Below are positions 18,979 through 29,882 of a DNA stretch of 64,000 nt, piece by piece. Within the stretch, counting starts at the first letter, position 1, and every line of letters begins with the position of its first letter. The notes beneath the pieces are model-generated. The model saw nothing but the letters and a program-made list of their open reading frames with translations, was not told the origin of the DNA and ran no database searches. The DNA comes from Phytophthora colocasiae (lineage: Eukaryota > Oomycota > Peronosporomycetes > Peronosporales > Peronosporaceae): contig JAGKQI010000061.1 in assembly GCA_018806915.1 (NCBI GenBank), positions 1,302,001 through 1,366,000 of the forward strand, given 5' to 3'. A program made the translations under genes and the position numbers.

Positions 18979-19770
18979 ATGACGACTTTGAAGACCGCCG
19001 ATGATATTCGCGTCGCCATCGATGCGCTGGAGCTTGATGAGGTTGCGAGTTATTTCGACAACGATGACGACGAAATCGATCCGTACTTCGTGTGTGAGGG
19101 AGTCTCCATTAATGCATTCAATGAGTACGTTGGAGACGGTGAAGGACTGCGGATTGCGCTTCGATTTCTCGCCCTCGATAATGGGCGTCTCGTGATTGTT
19201 GAGCTTCCGACCAAAGTGCATGAGAGCACTGCAAGATATTTCGAGAGAGAGTTCATTCGTGCAACTGGAAATGATCTTGAGGTTGCAAGTCGCGGCTCGA
19301 TGACCGCGGAAAGAGCTGCCAACCCGAACAAGGAGGCTGATGCAACATTTGGACCAATGAGAACTACGCTCAACCGAACACCGGCACCGGCACCTCGCAC
19401 CGTAACCGATTGGGTGACGCTCGCAGTGGAGGTTGGAAGATCTCAGACGTGGGCAAGTCTGAGGGAAGCTGCCGAATGGTGGTTCGGTTATACTGGGATC
19501 CAGTATGTGCTGCTATTGAAAGTCAGTGCCACTGGTAAACAGATTGGATATGAGCTATATGACAGTACGACCCGGCCACACCCAACCATTACACCAACAG
19601 CGAGCGGAAGAATTCGACCCGCAGCTGCTGGAGCTGCTGCCAATGTCACCTTCGACATGCACCGAATCTTGTCGATCCCCGCGAACCAAGCGCTCCCAAA
19701 TGGTGTAAATGCAATCGCCGTTGTCGATCTACGTACCGTGATGAATCTAGTCATCGATAGTCTCGATTAG
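18979..19770 (+). CDS. Multicopy single-exon protein, possible PD-(D/E)XK/Uma2-like fold (copy D)
   Basis: Intact 263-residue ORF on the plus strand, closest to copy C. Differences from C cluster in the middle (RTTLNRTPAPAPRTVTDW) and near the end (VDLRTVMNLVIDSLD, which matches copy A better than C). That mosaic suggests gene conversion or exchange between copies. The putative strand-Glu/helix/strand core (LAVEVGRSQTWASLREAAEW) is conserved. A TATATATA tract lies about 35 bp before the ATG. Function unknown. Confidence 0.75.
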   Translation: MTTLKTADDIRVAIDALELDEVASYFDNDDDEIDPYFVCEGVSINAFNEYVGDGEGLRIALRFLALDNGRLVIVELPTKVHESTARYFEREFIRATGNDLEVASRGSMTAERAANPNKEADATFGPMRTTLNRTPAPAPRTVTDWVTLAVEVGRSQTWASLREAAEWWFGYTGIQYVLLLKVSATGKQIGYELYDSTTRPHPTITPTASGRIRPAAAGAAANVTFDMHRILSIPANQALPNGVNAIAVVDLRTVMNLVIDSLD

Positions 19771-20137
19771 AAACAAAACACTGCCATCGATTCATGCGGT
19801 TCAACTGCAGTCTGAAACCACCGTGAATTCATTTGATTGAGGAGTTTGCTTCTTGGTTTCACTTGCAGTAGTGTTAGCCTCAGCTTGGCGAACAACAGTA
19901 AAAGAAAAATAAGTCAGAGAAAGCAAGCCCGAGACGAATCGAACTACGAAGAGCAAAAGCCAGAGGAAACGCCCAACAACAGTACGTGGCAAGGTGGTTG
20001 TTGGTGGCAGCTCCATCCATGGCAGCAGTTGTGCAGCCTTCATTACGATTTTCGTGAAGATACTGGACAGTTTTAAGATGACCATGCGTTGCTGCTCCAT
20101 CCATTGCTGCTGTCGTGCAACCTTCGAATAGGAAAAA

Positions 20138-20944
20138 GGAACGAGATTTCTGGAAAGGTGTAAAACGGAGGCAATTCCATCAATCATGAGAATTCCACGA
20201 CTGTTGCCTACCATTATTCTTTTTGTAAGCGACTATGGCTCCCAAGTCCCGCGAAGAAGTCTGGAATTCGAATCCATCGGAATGGCACGACAAGTACCAC
20301 GGGGTTGGAGATTTTTGCAAGAGGGCGGAGGTATACTATTGCAGAAAGCACAACTGCTGCCATGGATGGAGCTGCGACGAATGGACACCTCGAGATGGTC
20401 AAGTGGCTGAATTAAAACCGCACTGAAGGATGCACCACTGCCTCTATGGATGGCGCAGTCAGCAAAAGCCATGTGCTTGTAGCTCGTTGGTTGAAGAAAA
20501 TCGATCTGAAGGCTGTTCCACTGCAGCAATGGACAATGCGGCTGGAAAAGGACTTTTAGTCGCTGTCAAGCGGGTGAATGAGAACTTTGCTGTGCTGCTA
20601 TGATTAATGCTGCGTCCAAAGAACATTTCGAAGTCGTTAAATATTTGGTGGACGAAGTTAACCAAGTGTCTACGAATGCTGCGATTACCGTTGCTGCCGA
20701 GAATGGCCACCTTGAAGTGGTGAAGTATCTTCACAAGATTCGATCGGAAAGCTGTACTGCCGAGGCAATTTTGCATGCGAAGAAGAATGGTCACTCGGAT
20801 ATCGTCAAGTTTCTACTGCAGCATGAAGAATGTCGTGTGGCGTACGAGGTGGAGAAGCCCAAGGCATTTGCGGAGGGCAAACGTGCGAATGTCAAGCAGT
20901 TTCTAAAGCATCTTGCAGTGAAGTTGTCGCAAGACTTGTACTAA
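20138..20944 (+). pseudogene. Ankyrin-repeat gene, decayed
   Basis: Ankyrin-type units are readable in different frames with stops: GATNGHLEMVKWL-type sequence near 20370-20410, then a 114-residue open C-terminal part from 20600 (NAASKEHFEVVKYLVDE, AAENGHLEVVKYLHK, AKKNGHSDIVKFLLQ) ending at 20944. The N-terminal motif at 20186-20330 resembles those at 5093 and 9081. The C-terminal block alone would be three clean repeats, but the upstream part has several frame breaks. Confidence 0.65.
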
Positions 20945-21209
20945 CTTCACTGACGGCGTTTTATGTTTTCCATGAATGCCATCAAGGCCAGTCAAACGGA
21001 GAGATGAGATACGAGTGAGCAGAGATTTAAGGCGATGTGGACTTGAGGTGGAACTGCTCAGAAGAGGGGGAAGAAAAATACTTGAGCCATACATTTCACA
21101 TTTCATTGGGCCGAGCTTGTTTTCTCTCTCTTGGCTAACCGCTTCCTAAAACTGTCGGATGACAGTTCTCGTTTTCAGCAATAACGAACTCTACTAAAGT
21201 CCACCATGC
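20945..21209. other. Spacer, nothing recognised
   Basis: Short stretch between two ankyrin remnants with no coding or repeat signal I can name. Confidence 0.4.
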
Positions 21210-21740
21210 GTGAATTTTGGCATTCTGATCCATCGCAGTGGCACCACAAGAACCATAGGGTTGGAGATATTTGTGTGCTGCAGCAGCTACCGAATTTATC
21301 ACTTGACGTGGCTGATTACCTACAACAGGGTCGTTTGGTTTCACGAACATCGGTTTGAAGGTTGCACGACAGCAGCAATGGATGGAGCAGCAGCAACGCA
21401 CGGCTATCTTAAAACTGTTCAGTATCTTCACGAAAACCGTAATGAAGGCTGCACAACTGCTGCCATGGATGGAGCTGCCACCAACAACCACCTTGTCACT
21501 GTTGCATGGTTTCATCAATATCGTTCCGAAGGACGCACCACTGCTGCCATGGATGGATAAAGCTAAGTCGATCTGAAATGGAAGGAAGTATTCGTAGCAA
21601 CAGTCAGTCCGAAGATGAGAGCGCAAAATCGGGTGGAGATTTGAATGTTGAGGACAAGATTCACGCTGAAAATTTATTGAGAAGAGCTGAAAAAAAAAAC
21701 TTTATCTTCTACTGCTCTCAAACCGAGAGGAATGTTGTTT
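21210..21740 (+). pseudogene. Ankyrin and coiled-coil remnants
   Basis: From 21210 an oomycete ankyrin N-terminus (SDPSQWHHKNHRVGDIC) and repeats ([38 protein letters not shown]) are readable, with a stop at about 21557. From 21570 a charged helical piece (RSEMEGSIRSNSQSEDESAK) follows, related to the coiled-coil fragment at 4675. The pairing of ankyrin and coiled-coil sequence recurs here and in the tandem units, so the two were probably joined before the unit was amplified. Confidence 0.55.
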
Positions 21741-21788
21741 TGAACATTTCCTTGCATCTATTCTGGATTGTGACCTTTTGTTCACAAT

Positions 21789-23739
21789 ATGCAAAACAAT
21801 CCCTTCCGATTCCTGCGCTTTGTGGCATTTATCTCTATCCATTTCTCTCTTTTAAATGGTTTTGAGGCAACTTTCCCCCCAGTAAAGATGGTCAACAGCA
21901 ACCCTGTACTGGAAATGATTGTTCATGGAGACCCCGTCAAACTCATTCTCACCACAGGTTTTGGTGGCGATCATATCCGAACGATCCCATTGAAAACCTC
22001 GTGATAACATGTTGTTTTGTGTAGATTTCGACGGGATTTTGGTGTGTGAAGATGCAAACACTTCGCGGCGAGACTGGCTCATGACGGATTCGGATATTGG
22101 TGCGTTTACACAACGTCACCTGCAGCTCAAATGCTTGTAGAATTTCTGATTATTTTATCTTTTACAATGATGTATTTTGTGCCTAGACAATGCTCGTAAG
22201 CGACTGCGCTATGAGTTGCATTGGGTATCGCCAGAAATCAAAGTGTGCGATGTTCATACTCCTGCTTTGGGATTTAGCGGGCGTGTCAACGTTGGTTTCT
22301 TCAGATTGGACAACCAAGAGTTGCAGATGGCAGCAGTAGCGTATTATTTGGGCAGCTTGGAGGCTGACGGGTTCATTGGAGCAGGATTTACATTCCATCC
22401 AGACCAGTCTCCACTTTCCGAAACGATTCAGCAGACTGAAGAAAATTTCAACAACTATCACAGTTTTGATCGCTCGAAGAAGAATGTGCCAATTTTCATC
22501 ATCAGCAACGAGGTCGAAGTAGCCAAGAGCAGTGAGGAAGAGCAAGTTGACCGCTACGTTTGGAGTGAGCCTTTTGTACCGCTGGATGATAACAGTGGTG
22601 GCGTCTCTAATTCTCAAGGAATCATCTTCTCCAGTACGAGATCTTTCGCTCATTATCATCGACTTGATATTGACAAGCATTGTTATATCTTTCGCTTCTT
22701 TGAAACAGTTTATGGAGCCCATTTTACCTGCAACGCACCATTAGAGAACGTCAGTGACACTATTTCCCAATCTGTGCAGCTTTTTGGTGATTATTCCAGT
22801 AGTTGGGATGTCAAAGTGGATTTTAATGCACCATGTCTTGAGCTCCCCAAGGAATTCTACGATGCCGTAAGTGTTAAACCGTATTTGTAGATTAAACCCA
22901 CTGACAACGTAATGTTCTTCAACAGTTAGCAGGTTGGACTGGCCTCCGACTCAATTCGAGACTTGGTCTATCCGAAATGGCAACTCCAGCCTCCTCCCTG
23001 CCCGATCTGCTCTTCTCGTTATCGTTTAATGGCGTTCAACTTGCTTTACCACTGCAGTCGCTGGTTCTACCCGAATTATCTGGATCGTCTTCTTCAAACG
23101 AGGAGAACTCGACCAAATTCTGTATCCAGAGAGCTGGTTCGATGCTACAACGAGGCACTGCCGCATTTGCAGCTCCAACCACCTCAGCAGCGGAGGTAGC
23201 ACGTCTACAGAGACTTCACGGGTCCACGGGGATTCCTGTGTATAACATGATCGACTCTCCCATCACATTTGGCGCTATGGTACTGGAGGCCTTGGGGGCG
23301 GTCACGGTAAATGAGTTGACGAGACGAGTTGGTATCCGGAAACCTTCAGCAAAGGTAGACTACGAGCAGCAAACCAAAGCATCTTGTCTACAGTCTGTAT
23401 CATGCATTGGAGGTCAAGAATACGTCTCACACCTGAACGTTTGCAAAGGTTTGTTGCTCAACTCTGTTCAAAATATTTGTCTTGACATAACGCTTTCAAC
23501 TTGTAGATCCAGACTGCTCGCAGTTTTACTTTCACAGTTTGGACGGGGAGACGAAGTACTGCGTAATTGTAAGAACAAAACAAGTGAGATGGAAATGGTG
23601 AAAACTTACGACTTTTGTGTTTACCTAGGACTCAAGCTGGACAGTGATGCTGATAGTGACAACAACTCTTCTCGTAATTACAGAGCTGTTCCTGTCGCTA
23701 TCGCTACGACGTGTTGTTTCTCAGTCACAACACGAGTGA
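21789..23739 (+). CDS. Membrane-anchored pepsin-like (A1) protein with degenerate catalytic motifs
   Basis: Six exons splice to 539 residues: 21789-21957, 22025-22099, 22187-22866, 22926-23448, 23507-23568 and 23629-23739, all GT-AG and frame-consistent. Residues 1-25 look like a signal peptide (FLRFVAFISIHFSLLNG). The C-terminus has a hydrophobic segment (WTVMLIVTTTLLVITELFL) before a short basic tail, so type I membrane topology is likely. Pepsin-fold landmarks are CLELPKEFYDALAGW and the C-terminal SPITFGAMVLEALGAVTVNE. The first catalytic DTG site reads LTTDFDG and the second DFN, so proteolytic activity is doubtful. Oomycetes have many secreted and membrane A1 proteases; this would be a pseudoprotease. 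It lies between ankyrin debris and the PheRS gene, with which it is convergent. Confidence 0.8.
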
Positions 23740-23937
23740 CCTTGGCATTTCAAAGAAAATATATTGATCCTGCAACCAGATTGCTAGATGTAGTTGCGCT
23801 CGAGGACTGCCACCAAACACGTACTGGTACTCACCATCCCAACCTTTATTGATGGCAGCGGATCCCTCCATGGATCGCCACTTACTAACTAGATGTGGGG
23901 TTCACCGCAGCCAAAACCGATAGCATATGCGCCACGT

Positions 23938-25633
23938 CTAGTAGCGGTACAGCTTGGCAGATCGAGTCTGTTCCAGATCGATCTTGTGGCCGAACAGGTC
24001 GCGGATGTTGTTGAGGCGGTACTTGATCATCGTGGGACGTTCCAGTGACAGACCCCAGGCAATGACACGAACGTTCTCAGGGAGACCCATAGGACGCAGC
24101 ATCTCCGGACGGAACACTCCCGAGTTACCAATCTCCGTCCACTTCTTCAAGTCCGGGTGGAAAGCAAAGATCTCCATACTGGGCTCCGTGTACGGATTGT
24201 ACGCCGGCTTGAAGCGCATCTGCGTAATACCGATCTTCAAGAAGAAGGCCTTGATGATACCGATGAGGTCACCCAGAGACAAGTCGTAGTCCGCGACCAC
24301 ACCCTCAACCTGGTGGAACTCAGCCAAGTGGGTGGCGTCCATGCTCTCATTACGGAACACACGGTCAATGGAGAAGTACTTCTGCGGGGTGAAGCCTCCG
24401 GGCTGGTTGGCCAGCTTGTACAGCATCTGAGCCGAGATGGCGGTCGTGTGGGTACGCAGGATGTTTGTCATGGACGTCTCACGCTTGAAAGCACCACGAC
24501 CATGACTGCACCAGACCAAAAGTTAGCTTCGCCTTCTTTAATTAAGATATAATATACCTACCCAATGGAGTCGAAGCCACCGTTCTCGTGCATGTCATGG
24601 ACGCGCTTGTAGTATTCCTCCGGGACCGTCAGGCAGTGCTTGGGCTCTGCAATTCAACAGTCAGATACGAATTTCATAGAGAAGTAATATTTCAAGTCAA
24701 TTCAGAACGCACGAGTAAGGAAGAACGTGTCGTGGGCGTCACGCGCAGGGTGCGATTGCGGCTGGAACAGCGAGTCGAAGTTCCAGAAGCTGCTCTCCAC
24801 GTAGCGGTTCGTCGGCATCTCCTGGAATCTGCATCACCCACCACAAAATCATTAGTACAAGCCTCCAGAGCATCCAGAATTAACTCCACTCACCCCATGT
24901 CCATCAGCACGCGACGGAACTCAGCGCGGACCTTCATCAGCGGGTGCAAGTGTCCACCACCGACGCTCAGTCCCATGGTTTTGAAGTTGTACGGCTTGAA
25001 CGTCTCCTTCTTCCAAGCTTCTCCGTCCAGCATCTCCTTGGTGAGACCAGCAGCTTGCTTCTTCCTCTGCAGAGCAAAGTTGGCGCCCTTCGTCAGTGTG
25101 TACGACTTGCGCGTACGCACTTCAGCCAGTTTACGGCGCTTGAGCGTGTTGGCTTCATCCTTGGACACAGCTGAGATCGCGCCGTCCGCCTGGTCCACAC
25201 GGCGTAGCATGTCCGACACCTCGTCCTTAACTTCCTCCACACTGCGGTAGAACTTGCCGTCCGCCTTGTCCAGACGGATCCACTTGTTCTTCATGCACGC
25301 GCCTTGACCCACTTTAAGTGTTGCAGAACCCACAGCCGCTTCCAGAGCCTTGCGGTCGATACCCTCGGCGGGGATAGCGTGGAACACCTGAATTTCAGGA
25401 GATCCATTGGCCAAAAAGCTTTTGGCCTCGTCCTTAAGCACGTAGAAGGACGTAGAGCGCTCAGCATCGGCCACAAAGGCGTCCACCAGAAGCGACTTCA
25501 TCACGCCCACCACCAGCTCGTGAGACAGGCCATTGGCCAATGAAAACTCGTACGTATCAGCCACAGACCCTTCACTTCCAATTGTCTGCAGTAGTAGCGC
25601 CTCCGCACGCGTCTTGTCCGCTTCCACGCTCAT
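23938..25633 (-). CDS. FARSA: Phenylalanyl-tRNA synthetase alpha subunit, cytosolic
   Basis: Charges tRNA-Phe as part of the alpha2-beta2 enzyme in the cytosol. Four exons on the minus strand: 25633-24894, 24828-24713, 24646-24562 and 24505-23938, giving 502 residues, typical for the eukaryotic subunit. The N-terminal 200 residues are the winged-helix tRNA-binding region. The class II catalytic core follows with [20 protein letters not shown], the RTHTT segment, motif 2 ([19 protein letters not shown]) and motif 3 ([14 protein letters not shown]). Introns of 65, 66 and 56 bp each restore the frame. It is divergent from PUS7 across 186 bp, so the two may share regulatory sequence. Confidence 0.96.
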
Positions 25634-25819
25634 GTTTTCAATGCCACTTTATCCTAACGTTTACTATGGGGGCTTGTTGGTCAATGGAGGTCGATGCTCA
25701 AGGTGATGGAATGATCGTACTTAAATGAATACCTCATCTGAGTGACATGTGATACAACTACCTTATCTATCCGATTATGTACGTATACGTACTTAGTCGT
25801 TTACCTCGTTTGACTGGCC
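25634..25819. promoter_or_regulatory. Divergent promoter between PheRS alpha and PUS7
   Basis: The 186-bp gap separates two ATGs pointing away from each other, so both promoters must lie here or within the 5' coding ends. It is AT-richer than the flanking genes and contains a short near-repeat (TATCCG, ACGTATACGTACT near 25768-25795). No TATA box in canonical position was identified. Confidence 0.45.
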
Positions 25820-28366
25820 ATGTCACTATTCTCTCCATCCGATCTACCCGCCAGTCGTAGGCCACTCGGTGTCCATCAGTGCAGGCATCAAATGGACTCG
25901 AGACGCGGCAGACGCTTCGATCACAGCAATTATAATGGAGGAAGGAGATTCCGACGTGGTGGACGAGGCTCTGGCCCAGTGTGGTTCAAAGGCGAGGGCT
26001 ACAACGATCATGAGAGCGTGTGCATTGCGGAAGAAGTGGCAGGTATCTCTGGGTTCCTAAATCCGGCGCAGAAGGGCTTCCAGGGGGTCGTCAAGCAGAG
26101 ATTCGCTGACTTTGTGGTGCACGAATTATCACAACGCTCGAAGCAGCCGATTACTTTGCAAAATGTGGCGAAGAAGAGCAAAACAGTGCAGTTGATGTTC
26201 CAGGAACGTGTTCTGGACTTTTTACTAGGTTCTGTAGTTCCTAAAGAGGAGAACAAGAAGCCCACAGAAGTGCGGGATAAGGATGAGGTTGTTGGCTCTG
26301 TCCGTCGTCTGGGACGGAAGCTGCAACAGACAGAGATCAAACAGCAGAAGATGGGTCAAGTTGCACAGGAGGTTTATCATTTGAAGCAGCTTGTGGTGCT
26401 GGTTACTAAGGAAATTGGACCCAAGAAAGGGAAGGAGTTTGAGCAGTTTCTGGACAAGGTGGAGCTCGCTCGAGTGGAGTTTGCCGCCAAGAGGAAGGAG
26501 ATGGGGGAGGATGCAGGCGCTAAGGCGGCACTTGCTGCTGCAGAAGGACTTTCCTTCTATCTTGGAGGTCTGAATGAAAAGGGAGATCGAGTGTTTATTC
26601 ATGAAACTATGCGACGGTATGGCAAGACGAGAATTGTTGCTGATACCTTGAATATTGGAAGTGATACGGCGGTAATTCGCGTGAGGCCGCAGTTTGCAGT
26701 GAAGTTGCTACCTGGCGAACGAGATACGAGGAGGGACTGGCCTGTTGGACAACGTACGTGCACTGTGTATTGACGTGGACGATGAGAAACTAATGAGTCA
26801 TTGTGTTTTACAGCGGACTACCTGCAGTTTACATTGTACAAGCGGAATAAGGACACATCGGCAGTGATTAACCAGCTCGCGGCGATGTTGAAGATCTCTC
26901 CAGCATTATTCTCATATGCTGATAGCAAGGACAAGCGTGGAATTACTACACAACTTTGTACGGTTTACCGCGTCCCGAAAGATCGTGCTCTGTCGGTTTT
27001 CAAGCCCGGAGGGACCAAGAAATTAGAAGACCAGCAGTATCTTGTGGGTGACCTGCGTTACGTTTCCAAGAAGCTCGAGCTGGGGGACTGTGCTGGAAAC
27101 CGCATCGAGATGGCTATTCGATCTTTGCCTGAGGAAGAGAAGGAAAAGGATGTTCGTCAGGCTATCCGGAACTGGGAAACTCGTGGGTTCATCAACTTTT
27201 TCGGTCTCCAGCGCTTCGGCAATGCCAGCACGTCCTACCACCTTCTTGGTCGTGCGATGTTGCGCAAGGACTACAAGCTAGCGGTGTTGTTGCTGCTTCG
27301 TCCGCAGGAGGGTGAAGCCAGCAAGATCCGTGCAGCAAGAGAACACTTTCGTCAGCACAAGGATGTGGCTGCTGCATTACGTATGCTCCCACCCTTCCTG
27401 ATTCCGGAACGTGCTGTTCTTGAAGGCCACCAGCAGCATGGCATTGATGCACATGAGCTCGCATTCAACAACATTCCGAAACCACTTCGGATTTCTTACG
27501 TGGAGGCATACCAGGACTTCGTGTGGAATGAAATGGCAAGTATGCGTGTATCGAAGTTCTCGTCGACATCAGCTGTTGTTGGCGACCTCGTGCTTGTTGA
27601 GAATAGCAACGTGAAGGTGACGAAGAAGTCAAATGAATCTTCTGAACCTGCGAGGAAACGGATGAGAACTGGCAAAAACACAAGGAAGAGGGTGATCCCA
27701 GAGGTCATGGAACTCACAGAGGCCAATGTAGATCAATACTCCATCGAGGATGTGGTTCTGCCTCTACCAGGCCACGCGATTAAGTACCCTAGCAACGACG
27801 TTGGTGTTGCATACCGAAAGATGCTCACAACGGACGGAATCGACCTGAACGCTCACTTCGGACCTGATGGCAGTCAAACGTATCTACTGGATGGATCATA
27901 CCGCCACTTGGTGAAAAAGCCTACGCGTGTTTCGTTTCGATTGGAACGCTACACGGATCCGACGAAGCCGTTGATTCCTAACGATGTGGAAGCCTTGCTC
28001 GCAAACTCTCCTGACACTGCAGAAAAAGCACTGGAGTCTGCATCAGAGCAGGAAAAGACCCCATCTCGCGCCTTGATTCTCGAATTTGATTTGGACTATG
28101 GCTCCGATGCTACGATTGCTATTCGTGAACTGATGAAGCAGAGCAGCAGTGCGCATGTGAATTGGCAGACTCCAAGTGGGGAGACAGCGACTTCTGATGC
28201 AGCAACGTCTGAAGAGACCTCTGCTACTGGATCTGGTGCTAGAGCTGGTGGGGCAAATTCCCAGACGAAGAAGACAGGCCAAGGTGATCCTCGCAAGGTT
28301 ATCAAGGCTCAGAAAAAGACACAAGTGGCTATTGGTCGACCAGGTTTCAGTCTTGGCAGGTCGTAA
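25820..28366 (+). CDS. PUS7: tRNA/mRNA pseudouridine synthase, TruD family (PUS7)
   Basis: Converts uridine to pseudouridine in tRNA and other RNAs, mainly in the nucleus. Two exons (25820-26753 and 26814-28366, 60-bp intron) give 828 residues. The join yields VGQPDYLQFTLYKRNKDT. Catalytic motif SYADSKDKRGITTQ carries the expected Asp, and NFFGLQRFGN is the conserved TruD signature. The N-terminus is RGG-rich. A basic insertion (PARKRMRTGKNTRKRV) could be a nuclear signal, and the C-terminus is low-complexity. An ATG at 25890 is an alternative start. A fragment of a diverged relative is duplicated in inverted orientation at 15.5-18.1 kb. Confidence 0.95.
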
Positions 28367-28541
28367 TAAGTTGCTGCTGACCTCGAACGACGGTGTCTTG
28401 AAAATAGAGCTCCAGCTCAAGCAATACGTCAGGACTACACGTATGTCCCTAGATACCCACAACAACACCAGAATCTTACAGCATTGATCGAATTAAAGAA
28501 ATCTGCTGCATACGTCGTGTCTATCTACTGTAGCTTCCGCC

Positions 28542-29645
28542 CTAGTATCCAAGTTCAGCGGCAATTTTCTTGGCTTCCTCCCAGAAGAGGAACGTAAAGA
28601 TGGTGTGAGGGCCTAGCCGCATGTAGTGCGCTGCCCAGCCCTTGTAGAAACCACGAATGCCTTCACTCTTCATGGTCTTCATGATGCAATCCATCACGCC
28701 CGAGTACAGTTTTCCCTTGCCGTTCACAACCTTCTGGCTGTAAATCCGTGTCGACACCACATCCATCGGATTCATCGCCGTTGTCACCACTAGACCCGTC
28801 AAAATACTCGCTGCAACACAAAAACCCAGTCAGTCTATACCCTTCCAACGAACACCAAGCCTCAGCCACTTACACCCCAAGTGAACCTGCACGCCATCTT
28901 CAAAGCCAGCCGCAATTACGAGCGTCTTTGCCTGTGTGTACGTCGCCAACTGTGTACCAGAGCCAATCTACAGTACAATCGTTAGTATTCACCTCTCACG
29001 GTAAAATAATAAAAAAAACGTACTGCAACACGGGGAATTGATGCCGTAGCTCCACGGTACAACCCTGTTAGTCCATCAGCCTTGACAATCTGCCGGAAGC
29101 CATCCATCTACAAACAAACAAACAATATCAGTATCCTTTGTCTCTCTTCCTCCACTTCTCTCCCTTACCATTCCATTGTACGCGTATTGGGCATTGATCT
29201 TCCCTGCCGAACTAGCAGCTTGAATCCTAGCCTTAACCAGGAAGAAGGGGCTCCCAATAAACGCACCAATCATTCCAGAGGTAGCAGCGGCGCAGACATT
29301 GCGCAATGGGAACGAGTAGGACGTCGGGTCTGTCGCTCCGAACACCTTCTGCAATGGCTCGAACAGTCCCAAACGCGGTCCATTCATGAAGATTTGGTAC
29401 GAGATTCCAGGCCCTAAGCCGCGTTGAATGCCTCGTAGACCTTCTGTCCTTCCGATGGTGTAGAATGCATGGGCGAAATTCCGGTACTGCACAACAGGAG
29501 CTGCTCCACGCGTGACATTGTGTGCCAGCTCGCCCTGCAGCTGCATACGCGTCTTGATGACTTCCATAGGGTTAGAGACCACACAGGCGCCGCTAGTGGC
29601 CGCACTGGCCAGCACAAAGTCCATTAGAATGCCACGATCTGCCAT
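28542..29645 (-). CDS. Mitochondrial carrier, SLC25A34/35 or OAC1-like
   Basis: Inner-membrane solute carrier. Four exons (29645-29169, 29107-29024, 28967-28874, 28810-28542) give 307 residues, normal for SLC25. Three repeats are visible with the signature motifs NPMEVIKTRMQ, SPFFLVKARIQ and NPMDVVSTRIYSQ, plus the conserved IQRGLGPGISYQ and FYKGWAAHYMRLGPHT segments. Overall pattern is nearest to the SLC25A34/A35 and yeast oxaloacetate carrier group; the substrate is inferred from that resemblance only. It is convergent with PUS7, with 175 bp between the stops. Confidence 0.92.
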
Positions 29646-29825
29646 AGTTCAGACAACGACTTGACCTCGAACAGGTCAGAACGGAAGTGAATTGGAGTCA
29701 CTGACGTTAAACAGTCGTAGTGTGGACCACATTCTGAGGATGCTCAAACACTCCAGTGACTTGACTTTGCTATGGCGCGTAATTGCTTAGTGAAAGTTTG
29801 CTCGCACACGTCGCAGGAAAAGGGC

Positions 29826-29873
29826 AACTTCATGTTCATCCGAACTTCATGTTCATCCGATCTTCATGTTGAT
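29826..29873. repeat. 17-bp short tandem repeat (2.8 copies)
   Basis: AACTTCATGTTCATCCG is repeated twice exactly and once partly in the gap between the SLC25 carrier and the CDF transporter, close to the CDF stop codon. Confidence 0.85.
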
Positions 29874-29882
29874 GTAGGCGTA

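Larger units (their letters stand above)
18574..20128 (-). repeat. Right arm of the outer inverted repeat
   Basis: Reverse complement of 9356-10831 plus 15412-15523. It contains the second hairpin (18729-18779), Uma2-like copy D and the inverted ankyrin piece, ending at TTCGAA (20123-20128). It lacks some 35 bp of the promoter block found in the left arm (near 18865-18895), so the arms have diverged slightly. Confidence 0.85.

Noticed and set aside
24157..24552. ORFs on the plus strand across the PheRS gene (24157, 24588, 24944)
   Set aside because: They are antisense to spliced, conserved PheRS exons and cross its introns.
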